Shown: piece by piece, positions 40,001 to 51,601 of the stretch | Position numbering within the stretch: position 1 is the stretch's first letter | Layout: every line of letters starts with the position of its first letter | Origin: Hyperoodon ampullatus | Taxonomy: Eukaryota; Chordata; Mammalia; Artiodactyla; Ziphiidae | Direction: 5' to 3' | Assembly (NCBI GenBank): GCA_949752795.1 | Contig: CATKHW010000009.1 | Coordinates: 2,976,001-3,040,000, forward strand | Length of the DNA: 64,000 nt | Translations under genes and position numbers: made by a program | The notes under the pieces: generated by a model | The model's input: only the letters and a program-made list of their open reading frames with translations | What the model was told of the DNA's origin: nothing | Database searches by the model: none

Positions 40001-43000
40001 CAATACTCCATGACCTTTTTCATCACAATGCTCAATACACTTGTCATCACAGTGCTCGCTGACACTTGTCATCAGTATGCTCCTTGAACCCTGTCATGAC
40101 AAGGCTCCATGAATTTTGAATCACAATGTTCCATGTCCTTTTCATCACAATGCTCTGTGACCCTTGTCATCGCAATGCACCATGCCTTTGTCAGCACAGT
40201 GATCCATGACACTTGTCATCACAATGCTCCATGTGCTTTTCAGCACAATGCTCCTTGACCCAGGTCATCACAATTCACCATGTGCTTGTCATCACAATGC
40301 TCCACATCCTTGTCATCACAATGCTCCATAAATCTTGTCATCACAATGCTCCATGCACTTCTCATCAAAATGCTCTTTTACCACTGATATCACAATGTTC
40401 CATCACTAGTCTTCACAATACTCCCTCACTCCTGTCATTACAATGTTCCGTGACACCTATCATCACTATGCTACTGAACTTATCATCAAAATGTTCCATG
40501 ACCCATGACATCACAATGCTCCATTATCTCTGTCATCAAAATGCTCCATTACCATTTTCAGCACAATGCTCCATGACCCCTGACATCACAATTTTCCATA
40601 TCAACTCTCATCAAAATATTCCATGACATTTTCACCAAATTGCTCCATTACCCTGTTAGCACAATGCTCCCTTCCATTCTCATCACAACGCACCACGACC
40701 TTGTCATCAAAATGCTCCATGACCTTTGTCATCACAATACTCCATGACACTTGGCATCACAATGTTCCATGCCATTGTCATCACAATGCTCCATGAAGCC
40801 TCTCATAACATTGCTCCATGCCCTTGTCACCACAATGCTCCATGACACTTGTCATCACAATGCTCGATGCCCTTCTCATCACAATGCTCCATGCCCTTGG
40901 CATTACAATCCCCCATGACCGATGTATCAAAGTGTTCTGTGCCCTTGTCATCACAATGTTCCATGCCCACTATCATCACAATAATCGATGAAACATTTCA
41001 GACCAATGCTCCATGACCTTGTCATCACAATGCTCCATTACCCCTGTCATAACAATGCTTCATGACACCTGCCTTCACAAGTTTCCACGGCCTTGTCATC
41101 ACAAGACTCCATGACAGTTGTCATCACAATGCTCCAAACACTGTAATCACAATTCTGCATATATTTGCATTCACAAAGCTCCATGACGCATGCCATCAGA
41201 ATGCTCCATGGCCTTCTCATTCAAGATTCTCCATGCCCTTGTCATCACTATGGTCCAAGACACCTGTAATCACAATGCTCCATGCCCCTTTTCATCTCAA
41301 TGCTCCATGAACCCTGTCATCACAATGCACCATGCCCATCATCATAATGCTTCATGCTATTGTCATCAAAATGAAATCAATATGCTCCATGAACTCTCTC
41401 AGCACAATGCTCCAAACACTTGTGATCACAATGTTCCATAACACTTGTCATCACAACGCCCAATGATGCTCATCATCACAGTTATCCTTGGGCTTCTATT
41501 CAGAGTACTCCATTACCTTTGTCATCACAATGCTCAATACACTTGTCATCAGTATGCTCCTGGAACCCTGTCATGACAAGGCTCCATGCATTTTTCAACA
41601 CAATGATCCATGCCCTTTTCCTCACAATGCTCCAAGACCCCTGGAATCACAATGCTCCATGCCATTGTCATCACAAAGCTTCAGAACACATGTCTTCAAA
41701 ATGCTCCATGGCCTTCTCATCACCATGCTCCATGCCCTTTTCATCACAATGCTCCATTCCCATGTCATCAAAATACCCCATGACCCCTGTCATCACAATA
41801 CTCCATGAAAATTTTCAGCCCAATACTCCATGACCTTCTCATCACAATGCCCCATGAACCCTGTCATCACAATGCTCCATGACCCCTCTAATCACAATGC
41901 TCCGTGACTCCAGTCATCACAATGCTTCATGACCTTTGTCATCTCAATGGTCCATGCAATTGTCACACAAGGCTCTGTGACATTTGTCACCACAATGCTC
42001 CATGAAATTTTCATCACAATACTCTGTGACCCTTGTAATCAAAATGCACCATGCCTTTGTCAGCACAGTGCTCCATGACCCATGTCATCACAATGCGCCA
42101 TGCGCTTGTCATCACAAATCTCCATGAGGCTTGTCATCACAACGCTCGATGCACTTCTCATCACAATGCTCCATGACCTTGTCATTACATTCCTGCATGA
42201 ACTATGTATCACAGTGTTCCGTGCCCTTTTCATTACAATGTTCCATGCACTTGTCATCACAATGCTCCATGACCCTTGTCATCACGGTGCTGCAAACCCT
42301 TGTCATCAAAATGCTCCATTACCTTTGTCATCACAATCCTCCATGACTCTTGGCATCACAATGCTCCATGCCATTGTCATCACAATGGACCATGACATAT
42401 GTCATCACTATGTTCCCTGACACCTGTCTTCACAATACTCCATGACCTTGTCATCACAATGCTCAATTCCCTTCTCATCACAATGAGCCATGCCCATTGT
42501 CATCACAATAATCCATGAAACTTGTCAGACCAATGTTCCATGGCCCTGTCATCACAGTGCGCTATGCCTTTGTCATCACAATGCTCCATGAACCCTGTCA
42601 TCACAATGCTCCGTGACTCCAGTCATCACAATGCTTTATGAAATTTGTCATCACAATGTTCCATGCCCACGTCACACAAGGCTTTGTGACCTTTGTCACC
42701 ACAATGCTCCATGTACTTGTCATCTCAGTGTTCCATGCCCCTGTCCTCACAATGCTCCATGCCCTTGTCATCACAATGCTCCAAGACCCTTGTCATCACG
42801 GTGCTCTAAACCCTTGTCATCAAAATGCTCCATTACTTTTGTCATCACAATCCTCCATGACACTTGGCATCACAATGCTCCATGCAATTGTCATCGCAAT
42901 GGACCATGACATATTTCATCAAAATGCTCCCTGACACCTGTCTTCACAATATTCCCTGACCTTGTCATCACAATACTCCATGCCCTTGTCATCACAATGT

Positions 43001-45527
43001 GTTATGCCCACTGTCATCACAAACATCCATGAAACATGTCAGACCAAAGTTCCATGCCCCTGTCATCACAATGCTCCATGCCTTTGTCATCACAATGCTC
43101 CATAACCCCTGACATAACAATGCTCCATGATCCCTGCCATCACAATGTTCCACGGCCTTGTTATCCAAGGCTCCATGACCCTTGTCATAACAATGCTCCA
43201 AGACCCCTGTAATCACAATGCTCCATGCCCATGTCATCACAAAGATCTATGACACATGTCATCAGAATGCTCCATGCCCTTCTAATCACAATGCTCCATG
43301 CCATTGTCATCACAATGCTACAAGACCACTGTAATCACAGTGCTCCATGCCTCTTTTTATCTCAATGCTCCATGAACCCTGTCATCACAATGCACCATGC
43401 ACATCATCATAATGCTTCATGCTATTGCCATCACAATGAAATCAAAATGCTCCATGACATCTGTCATCACAATGCTAAAACCCCTTGTGATCACAATGTT
43501 CCATAATACTTGTCATCACAATGCCCCATGACGCTCGTCATCACAATTATGAATGGTTTAATCATCACAATGCTCCATGACCTTTGTCACCACAATCCTC
43601 AATACACTTATCACCACAATGGTCCCTGACACTTGTCATCAGTATGCTCCATGAACCATGTCATGAAAAGGCTCCATGCCTTTTTCATCACAATGATCCT
43701 TTCCCTTTTCATCACAATGCTGCAAGACCCCTGTAATCACAATGCTCCCTGCCCTTGTCATCACAAAGCTCCATGACACATGCCATCTGAATGCTCCATG
43801 GCCTTCTCATCAGAATGCTCCATGCCCTAGTTATCACAGTGCTCCAATACCCCTGTCATCACAATACTCCATGAATATTTTCAGCCCAATGCTCCATGAT
43901 CTTCTCATCACAATGCTCCATGATCCCTGTCATCACAGCGCTCCGTGCTCCTTGAAATCAAAATGATCCATGACCTCTGTCATCACAATGCTCCAAAGCC
44001 TTGTGATCACATTGTTCCACAACACTTGTCATCACAACGCTCCATGATGCCTGTTATCACAATACACCATGCCCGTGTCATCACAATGCTCCATGACCTT
44101 CGTCATCACAATGCTCAATACAGTTGTCATCACAATGCTCCCTGACACTTGTCGTCAGAATGCTCCTTGAACGCTGTCATGAAAAGCCTCCATGCCTTTT
44201 ACATCACAATGCTCCATGCCCTTTTCATCACAATGCTCCATGCCATTGTCATCACATTACTCCACAAGCTTGTCATCAGAATGCTCCACGACCCTTGTCA
44301 TCACAATGCTCCATGCCCCTTGTCATTACAGTGCTGCATGACGCTCGACATCACAATTATCCATGGTCTTCTCATCACAGTGCTCCACGGTCTTGCCATC
44401 ACAATGCTCCATGACACTTCTCATCACAATGTTACATGATCTTGTCATCACAATTCTCCATGCACTTGTCATAGCAATGCTCCATGAACCCTGTCATAGC
44501 AAGTTCCAAGTGCTTTTCATCACAGTGCTTCACGACATTGTCATCAAAATTCTCAATGGCCGTTTTCATCACAGTGCTCCATGCCCTTGTCATCACAGTG
44601 CTCCATGACGATTGTCATCAAAAAGCTCCAAGCCCTTGTCATCACAATGCTCCATTACCTTTGTCATCACAATCCTCCATGACACTTGGCTTCACAATGC
44701 TCCATGCCATTGTCATCACAATGCACCAAGACATATATCATCACAATGCTCCCTGACACCTGTCTGCACAGTACTCCATGACCTTCTCATAACAATGCTG
44801 CATGCCCTTGTCATCACAATGCGCCATGCTCACTGTCATCTCAATAATCCATGAAACTTGTCAGACCAATGCTCCATGCCCCTGTCATCACAATGCTCCA
44901 TGCCCTTGTCATCACAATGCTCTGTGATTCCAGTCATCACAATGCTTCATGACCTTTGGCATCAAAATTGTCCATGCCCTCGTCATCACAGGGCTCTGTG
45001 AAATTTGTCACCATAATGCTCCATGAACTTTTCATTCACAATGCTCTGTGACCCTTGCCATCACAATGCTCCATGACTTTGTCAGCAGAGTGCTCCATGA
45101 CCCTTGTTATCACAATGCTCCATGCGCTTTTTATCAAAATTTTCCACAAACTTGTCATCAGAATGCTCCATAAAACTTGTCATCACAATACTCCATGTAC
45201 TTCTCATCAAAATGCTCTCTCACCACTGATATCAAAATGTTCCATTACTAGTCATCACAATACTCGCTCACACCTGTCATGACACTGTTCCACGGCCTTG
45301 TCATCACAAGGCTCCATGACCCTTGTCATCACAATGCTCCAAGACCCCTGTAATCACTATGTTCCATGCTATTGTCATCACAAAGCTCCATGACGCATGT
45401 CATCAATCTGCTCCATGGCCTTCTCATCACAATGCTCCAAGACAAATGTAATCAAAATGCTCCATGCCACTTTTCATCTCAATGCTCCATGAACACTGTA
45501 ATCACAATGAACCATGACCATCATCAT
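34025..45527 (+). repeat. Most diverged part of the left minisatellite block
   Basis: The monomers are still unmistakable but carry many private changes, and I see no long near-identical copies. HOR-like order is recognisable at 34.4-36.2 kb: 35,069-35,335 resembles HOR ~845-1,110, 35,332-35,532 resembles ~1,530-1,730, and 35,830-36,100 resembles ~5,585-5,850. CAT modules occur at 37,294, 39,830, 41,332 and 43,397 with irregular spacing, plus a last one at 45,514 that is cut 14 bp in by the junction with the L1 satellite. No gene or other element is visible in this 11.5 kb. Confidence 0.85.
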
Positions 45528-45540
45528 GGAGACTTATCAA
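45514..45540. other. Left junction, minisatellite to L1 satellite
   Basis: The minisatellite stops inside a CAT module (ACCATGACCATCATCAT) and the L1 satellite starts at its unit marker (GGAGACTTATCAATACAT). The switch is at 45,527/45,528 with no extra bases. I see no target-site duplication with the right junction. Confidence 0.88.
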
Positions 45541-46320
45541 TACATAGGTTTTAAGATTCTTACTAGTCAGATATATTCCTCTGCGAGAAATATGGGGTTT
45601 TGAGTCCATTTCACTGAGGAAAGTGTAGGTCTTGTGTATTCCGTATTTGGTTTCTGGAACGGTACCTGTACTAATATCAAACTCTGGTTTTATGCATCAC
45701 CCCACCTCCTTTCCCCTTAAGCAGGCACAAGAGTGTTTTCTAAATGTGAAACTCTGTTCTCTTTCCTAACTCAGTTCATGTGTAGCCATGTTTACGGGAC
45801 CTTCATAAGTGATATCTTATGATAAGTGTCTTTTTCTCTGTGACTTATTTCACTTAGAATCATCGTACCTGAATCCACTCATTTTGCTGCTACTGGCCTT
45901 ATGACATTGATTTCATGGCTGACTGATATTACACCGTACATAAGTAACACAATTTCTTGAACTATTTTTGCCCTTCCTGGGATATTTAAGGTGTACCCAA
46001 GTTGAGGTTCTTGTAAGCAGTGCAGCCCTAAATTTTGGGGTGGCTCTGTCTTATTGATTTTCAGGTTTCCCAAGGTATATTCCCTAGACTGTAATGGCCC
46101 TTGGCTCTGTAGCTCTGTTGTTTCATTGTTTTAGGGAACACAATGCACTCCTCCAGAGAGGCAGTTGTCAATTTACATCCTTTCCATCAGCATAACTAGG
46201 CTCCCTGTTCTCCAGGGCCTATCTTGCCTTTCTGGTTTTTACACATTTTGCGGATGTCCCTTTTGACCGGTGGGATGTGATACTTCATTGTAGTGCAGAT
46301 TTGCATTGCCTGCTTTCTTG
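45531..46320 (-). mobile_element. L1 relic in unit 1 (3' UTR and ORF2 C-terminus, antisense)
   Basis: On the plus strand this reads as the reverse complement of a mammalian L1 3' end. Landmarks in order are TTTTAAGATTCTTACT (L1 3' UTR end), CATAAGTGATATCTTATGAT, CTCTGTGACTTATTTCACTT, TGGCTGACTGATATTACACC, GCAGTGCAGCCCTAAATTTT, CAATTTACATCC, GACCGGTGGGATGTGATACT and GATTTGCATTGCC. A 64-codon minus frame (46,073-45,879) preserves part of the ORF2 C-terminal reading, including PPQNLGLHCLQEP. Stops and indels break the frame. The match is against my knowledge of L1 3' consensus sequences; a RepeatMasker run would give the subfamily. Confidence 0.88.
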
Positions 46321-46394
46321 CTTGGCCAAAAAGGGTGTATGCGTTTTCTCTTGAATATATTCAGGAGAAAATGCGTACGCACTTTTTGGCCAAG
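46321..46394. repeat. 74-bp palindrome, unit 1
   Basis: This is a near-perfect inverted repeat with no spacer, centred between 46,357 and 46,358 on GAATATATTC. The outer ends read CTTGGCCAAAAAG and CTTTTTGGCCAAG. I count 5 mismatches in 37 pairs (arm positions 14, 16, 20, 23 and 31). It lies directly after the L1 relic's GATTTGCATTGCC. Such a sequence can form a hairpin in single strands or a cruciform. Confidence 0.95.
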
Positions 46395-47265
46395 TGCCTC
46401 ATTTTCGAAGTTGTGCCCCTATTCCTGTGCTTTCAAGGTGCTTCCAATGTACATCTTGAAATCTGTTTCCTGCTATTCTGGCACGCTTTCAAGTCTGCCT
46501 CGTTGCCTTCCCCCAACAGATATTCGGACGATTGTTGTCCTTTATTATTCTGCCTGTTTGTGCAATGCTGGGCCCCTGAGCTCCATTTTTCAACTCGTTT
46601 TTTGTGAGCTGACCACAAGTCCAAAATTTTGGTGAGGACCTATACTGTTTCCTGGCGGGTGTCTGAGACTTTGGTTAATTCTCTTCCTGCCGGGAAATTA
46701 GAATGACATGTGCCGTCCAAATGCCTAACAGCTACTCTCTCATTGGTTCTCCCTCTTCCCTTTCATTCTCTACCAAATTGGCCACCTGTAAGAACCAGGA
46801 GCTTAAAGGAGCTGTCTCTCCAAGTTGGGAGATTGATAGTAAAGCAGTTGGAAAGTCAAACCGGAGCACCAGGAGAGGGATTATTAGTTGAGTTTTAGAA
46901 ACCTTTCGTATTCACAGTGTGTCCATTCTCTAGGTCTCCCGTACCTGATATAGCTGCAGTAATATTCCCTTCATTTAGGAGAGTTGGGACCCTTGGGATG
47001 TGTGCCACGCATTATTGCTTTAAAGGGTCTGCATTTGCTCACTGAATCTCACCAATCCTCTCAGTCCCAAGTGTCCAGCCTTATGCCACATCCAGCTGTC
47101 GTTGTAGATAGGGTCATTCCAGGTTTCATCAGAGCCCCTGAAGGAATTGTAAAGAAATTCTCTGTTTTTTTGTTTTTTGTTTTGAAATTCCTTTTTATAG
47201 TGGGTTTGAACTGATAATCACTGCCATGTTTATGCCAGTCTAGACAAACTTGATTCCCTTACGGA

Positions 47266-48056
47266 GACATGTCAATACATAGATTTTAAGATTCTTACCA
47301 GTCAGATATATTCCTCTGCGGGAAATATGGCGTTTTGGGTCACTTTCACTGAGGAAAGTGTTGGTCTTGTTTATTTCGTATTTGGTTTTTGGAACGGTAC
47401 CTGTACTAATATCAAAATCTGGTTCTATGAAACACCTCACCTCTCCTTCCCCCTTAAGCAGGCACAAGAGTGTTTTCTAAATGTGAGGCTCTGTTCTCTT
47501 TCCTATCTCAGTTTATGTGTAGCCATGTTTAGAGGACCTTCATAAGTGATATCTTATGATAAATTTATTTTTCTCTGTGACTTATTTCACTTAGAATCAT
47601 CGTACCTGAATCCACTCATTTTGATGGTACTGGCCTTATGACATTGATTTCATGGCTGAGGTATATTACATCGTATGTAAATACCACAACTTTTGAAACA
47701 TTTTTGTCTTTCCTGCGATATTTAAGGTGTACCAAAGTTGAGGTTCTTGTAAGCAGTGCAGCCCTAAATTTTGGGGTGGCTCTGTCTTATTGATTTTCTC
47801 TTTTCCCAAGGTATATTCCCTACACTGCAAGTGCCCTTGGCTCTGTAGCTCTGTTGTTTACTTGTTTTAGGGAACACAATGCACTCCTCCAGAGAGGCAG
47901 TTGGCAATTTATATCCTGCCCATCAGCATAACTAGGCTCCCTGTTCTCCATTGTCTGTCTTGCCTTTCTGGCTTTTACACATTTTGCGGATGTCCCTTTT
48001 GACCGGTTGGAAATGACACTTCTTTGTAGTGCAGATTTGCATTGCCCGCCTGCTTG
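47266..48056 (-). mobile_element. L1 relic in unit 2 (antisense)
   Basis: It shows the same landmarks in the same order as unit 1, with CATAAGTGATATCTTATGAT near 47,541, CTCTGTGACTTATTTCACTT near 47,573 and GATTTGCATTGCC near 48,034. The minus frame from 48,065 to 47,820 is open but is not the ancestral ORF2 frame over its whole length. Confidence 0.86.
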
Positions 48057-48130
48057 CTTGGCCAAAAATTGCGTATGCGTTTACTCCTGAATATATTCAG
48101 GAGAAAACGCATACGCCCTTTTTGGCCAAG
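48057..48130. repeat. 74-bp palindrome, unit 2
   Basis: The palindrome is centred at 48,093/48,094 on GAATATATTC. There are three mismatches in 37 pairs, two of them adjacent in the left arm (AAAATTGCG against the expected AAAAGGGCG). Confidence 0.95.
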
Positions 48131-49002
48131 TGCATCATTGTCGAAGTTGTGCCCCTCTTCCTGTGCTTTAAAGGTGATTCCAATGTATATCTTGAAATCA
48201 GCTTCCTGCTATTCTGGCTCGCTTTTAAGTCCACCTCATTGCCTTCCCTCAACAGATTTTTGGACGATAGTTTTCCTTTATTACTCTGCCAGTTTGTGAA
48301 TAGCTGTGCCCCTGAGCTCCATTTTTCAACTCGTTTTTTGTGAGCTGACCGCAAGTCCACAATTTTGGTTCAGGACCTATACTGGTTCCCTGCGGGTGGC
48401 TGAGACTTTGTTTAATTCTTCTTCCAGCCGGGAAATTAGAGTCACATGTGCCCGTCCAAATGCCTAACAGCTACTCTCTCATTGGTTCTACCTCTTCCCT
48501 TTCAGCCTCTGCCAAATTGGCAACCTGTGCGAACCAGGAGGTTAAAGGGGCTGTCTAAACAAGTTGGGAGATTGATAGTAAAGCAGTTGGAAAGTCCCAC
48601 CATTGCACAAGGTGAGGGATTATTAGTTGAGTTTTAGAAACGTTTCGTATTCACAGTGTTTCCACTCTCTAGGTTTCCCGTACATGTTATAGCTGTAGTA
48701 ATATTCCCTTCAACCTGGAGAGTTGGGATCCTTGGAATGTGTGACACGTATTATTGCTTTAAGTTGTCTGCATTTGCTCACCGAATCTCACCAATCCTCT
48801 CAGTCCCAAGTGTCCAGCATTATGCCACATCCAGCTGTCGTTGTAGACAGGGTCATTCCAGGTTTCATCAGAGCCCGTGAAGGAATTGTAAAGAATTTCC
48901 CTGTTTTTTGTTTTGTTTTTGAAATTCCTTTTTATAGTGGGTTTGAGCTGATTCTCACTGCCATGTTTATGCCAGTCTACACACTCTTGATTCCCTTGCA
49001 GA

Positions 49003-49792
49003 GACGTATCAATACATAGTTTTTAAGATTATTACTAATCAGATATATTCCTCTGTGGGAAATACGGTGTTTGGAGTCCCGTTCACTGAAGAAGGTGTAG
49101 GTCTTGTCTAATCCGTAGTTGGTTTTTGGAACAGTACCTGCACTAATATCAAACTATGGTTTTATGCATCACCCCAAATCTCCTTCCCCCTTAAGCAGGC
49201 ATAAGAGTGTTTTCTAAAAGTAAGACACTGTTCTCTTTCCTAACTCAGTTCATGAGTATCCATGTTTACAGGACCTTCATAAGTGAGATCTTATGATAAG
49301 TTTCTTTTTCTCTGTGACTTATTTCACTTAGATTCATCGTACCTGAATACACTCATTTTGTTGCTACTGGCCTTATGACATTGATTTCGTGACTGAGGGA
49401 TATTCCATGTTACGTAAGTACCACAGTTTCTTGAACCATTTTTGTCTTTCCTGGGATATTTAAGGTGTATCCAAGTTGAAGTTCTTGTAAGCTGTGCAGC
49501 CCTAAATATTGGGGTGGTTCTGTCTTATTGATTTTCAGTTTTCCCAAGGTATATCCCCTAGACTGGAAGTGCCCTTGGCACAAGCTCTGTTGTTTTCTAA
49601 TTTTAGGGAACACAATGCACTCCTCCAGATAGGAAGTTGGCAATTTACATCCAGCTCATCAGCATAACTAGGCTCCCTGTTCTCCATAGCCTGTCTTGCC
49701 TTTCTGGTTTTTACACATTTTGCGGATGTCCCATTTGACCGGTGGGAAGGGATACTTCTTTGTAGTGGATATTTGCATTGCCGGCTTCCTTG
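49003..49792 (-). mobile_element. L1 relic in unit 3 (antisense)
   Basis: Landmarks are as in unit 1. The minus frame 49,643-49,410 keeps a 77-codon stretch of the ORF2 C-terminal reading, including LEECIVF and GYTLGKLKINK followed by PPQYLGLH. These correspond to the part of ORF2 just before its end. Confidence 0.86.
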
Positions 49793-49866
49793 CTTGGCCA
49801 AAAAGGGCGTATGCATTTTCTCCTGAATATATTCAGGAGAAAACGCATACGCCCTTTTTGGCCAAG
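49793..49866. repeat. 74-bp palindrome, unit 3 (best preserved)
   Basis: The palindrome is centred at 49,829/49,830. Only arm position 23 is mismatched (GCATTTTC on the left against GCGTTTTC implied by the right arm), so 36 of 37 pairs are intact. Confidence 0.96.
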
Positions 49867-50736
49867 TGCATCATTGTCGAAGTTGTGCCCCTCTTCCTGT
49901 GCTTTAAAGGTGATTCCAATGTACCTCTTGAAATCTGTTTCCTGCTATTCTGGCTCGCTTTCAATTCCGCCTCATTGCCTTCCCTCAACAGATTTTTGGA
50001 CGATAGTTGTCCTTTATTACTCTGCCAGTTTGTGAATTATTGTGCCCCTGAGCTCCATTTTTCAACTCTTTTTTGTGAGCTGACAGCAAGTCTAAAATTT
50101 TGGTTCAGGACCCATACTGATTCCCGGCGGGTGTCTGAGACTTTGGTTAATTCTTCTTCCTGACGGGAAATTAGATTGACATGTGCCCGTCCAAATGCCT
50201 AACAGCTACTCTCTCATTGGTTCTCCCTCTTCCCTTTCATCCTCTGCCAAATTGGAAACTGTGCGAACCAGGAGGTTAAAGGGGATGTCTCTACAATTTG
50301 GGAGATTGATAGTAAAGCAGTTGGAAAATTAAACCGGTGCACGAGGAGAGGGATTATTAGTTGAGATTTAGAAACATTTCGTATTCACATTGTGTCCATT
50401 CTCTAGGATATCCATACATGTTATAGCTGTAGTAATATTCCCTTCAACCTGGAGAGTTGGGACCTTTGGAATGTGTGCCATGCATTATTCCTTTAAATGG
50501 TCTGCATTTGCTCACCGAATCTCACCAATACTCTCAGTCCCAAGTGTCCAGCCTTATGCCACATCCAACTGTCGTTGTAGATAGGGTCATTACAGGTTTC
50601 ATCAGAGCGCCTGAAGGAATTGAAAGAATTTCCCTGTTTTTTTGTTTTGTTTTTGAAATTCCTTTTTATAGTGGATTTGAGGTGATTCTCACTGCCATGT
50701 TTATGCCAGTCTAGACACAGTTGATTCCCTTAGAGA

Positions 50737-51527
50737 GACATAACAATACATAGGTTTTAAGATTCTTACTAATCAGATATCTTCCTCTGTGGGAAATATG
50801 GGGTTTGGAGTCCCTTTCACTGAGGAAGGTGTAGGTCTTATCTATTCCGTAGATGGTTTTTGGAACAGTACCTGTACTAATATCAAACTCTGGTTTTATG
50901 CATCACCCTACCTCTCTTTCCACCTTGAGCAGGCATAAGAGTGTTTCCTAAATGTGAGACACTGTTCTCTTTCCTAACTCAGTTCATGTGTAGCCATGTT
51001 TACAGGACCTTCATAAGTGATATCTTATGATAAGTTTCTTTTTCTCTGTGACTTATTTCACTTAGATTCATCGTACCTCAATCGACTCATTTTGCTTCTA
51101 CTGGCCTTATGACATTGATTTCATGGTTGAGGGATATTCCATCGTATGCAAGTACCACAATTTCTTGAACCATTTTTGTTTTCCTGGGATAATTAAGGTG
51201 TATCCAAGTTGAGGTTCTTGTAAGCAGTGCAGCCCTAAATTTTGGGGTGGCTCTGTCTTATTGATTTTCAGTTTTCCCAAGGTATATTCCCTAGACTGGA
51301 AGTGCCCTTGGCTCTGTAGCTCTGCTGTTTACCTGTTTTAGGTAACACAATGCACTCCTCTAGAGAGGCAGTTGGCAATTTACGTCCTGCCCGTCAGCAT
51401 AACTAGGCTCCCTATTCTCCAGGGCCTGTCTTGCCTTTCTGGTTTTTACACATTTTGCGGATGTCCCTTTTGACCGGTGGGAAGTGATACTGCTTTGTAG
51501 TGCAGATTTGCATTGCCCGCTTGCTTG
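50737..51527 (-). mobile_element. L1 relic in unit 4 (antisense)
   Basis: The minus strand near 51,520-51,415 reads MQICTTKQYHFPPVKRDI, which parallels the L1 ORF2 C-terminal segment MQIKTTMRYHLTPVRMAI. This is the clearest protein-level support for the L1 assignment. The remaining landmarks down to the 3' UTR are present and in order. Confidence 0.9.
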
Positions 51528-51601
51528 CTTGGCCAAAAAGGGCGTATGCGTTTTCTCCTAAATATATGCAGGAGAAAACGCATATGCCCGTTTTGGCCAA
51601 G
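51528..51601. repeat. 74-bp palindrome, unit 4
   Basis: The palindrome is centred at 51,564/51,565, but the GAATATATTC core has become TAAATATATGCA. There are four mismatches in 37 pairs (arm positions 12, 17, 33 and 34). Confidence 0.93.

Larger units (their letters stand above)
1..45527 (+). repeat. 24/25-bp minisatellite array, left block
   Basis: The whole stretch is a tandem array of short monomers. The core CATCACAATGCTCCATG is followed by a variable tail, most often CCCTTGT (24-bp monomer) or ACCCTTGT / ACCCCTGT (25-bp monomer). At about 24.7 bp per monomer this is roughly 1,800 copies. Variants (CTCCGTGACTCC, AATGTTCC, CATCAAAATG, CACAAGG) recur in a fixed order and mark higher-order structure. 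The plus strand is C-rich: the 24-bp consensus has 9 C and 3 G. Open frames of 60-137 codons in all three forward frames come from the periodicity (24 keeps the frame, 25 shifts it) and translate to SSQCSM-, VITMLH- and HHNAPC-type repeats, so they are not genes. The array runs off the left end of the window. I do not recognise it as a named satellite family. Confidence 0.97.
45528..47265. repeat. L1-satellite unit 1
   Basis: This is the first unit after the minisatellite, 1,735 bp from marker to marker. It begins exactly at the GGAGAC marker, directly after CATCATCAT of the minisatellite. It contains the L1 relic at 45,531-46,320 and the palindrome at 46,321-46,394. A T-rich tract near 47,160-47,185 precedes the next unit. 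Confidence 0.92.
47266..49002. repeat. L1-satellite unit 2
   Basis: The unit is 1,737 bp, with marker GACATGTCAATACATAG at 47,266, palindrome at 48,057-48,130 and T-rich tract near 48,900-48,920. One private change falls in the left palindrome arm (AAAATTGCG instead of AAAAGGGCG). Confidence 0.92.
49003..50736. repeat. L1-satellite unit 3
   Basis: The unit is 1,734 bp. It has the best preserved palindrome of the array (49,793-49,866, one mismatch in 37 pairs). Small private deletions occur, for example AAATTGGAAACTGTGCG near 50,250 where other units read TTGGCAACCTGTGCG. Confidence 0.92.

Noticed and set aside
40213..40626. 137-codon forward open frame in the minisatellite
   Set aside because: It consists only of tandem 24-25 bp monomers read in frame, as do all similar frames at 1,214, 7,619, 17,651, 33,192 and 33,591. 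There is no promoter, splice or domain evidence, and equivalents in neighbouring blocks are broken.
1..45527. CRISPR-like array
   Set aside because: Monomers are contiguous, with no unique spacers between conserved repeats. The variable tails are 7-8 bp and belong to a minisatellite, and the SINE shows a mammalian genome.
45528..47265. Intact L1 or other active retroelement
   Set aside because: Only the 3' UTR and about the last 150 codons of ORF2 are represented, with stops and indels, and the same truncated form is repeated in every unit. It is a satellite component, not a mobile copy.
49696..50163. 155-codon plus-strand open frame in L1-satellite unit 3
   Set aside because: It is read antisense to the L1 relic and through the palindrome. 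Units 1, 2 and 4-8 have shorter or shifted versions, so it is a chance frame.
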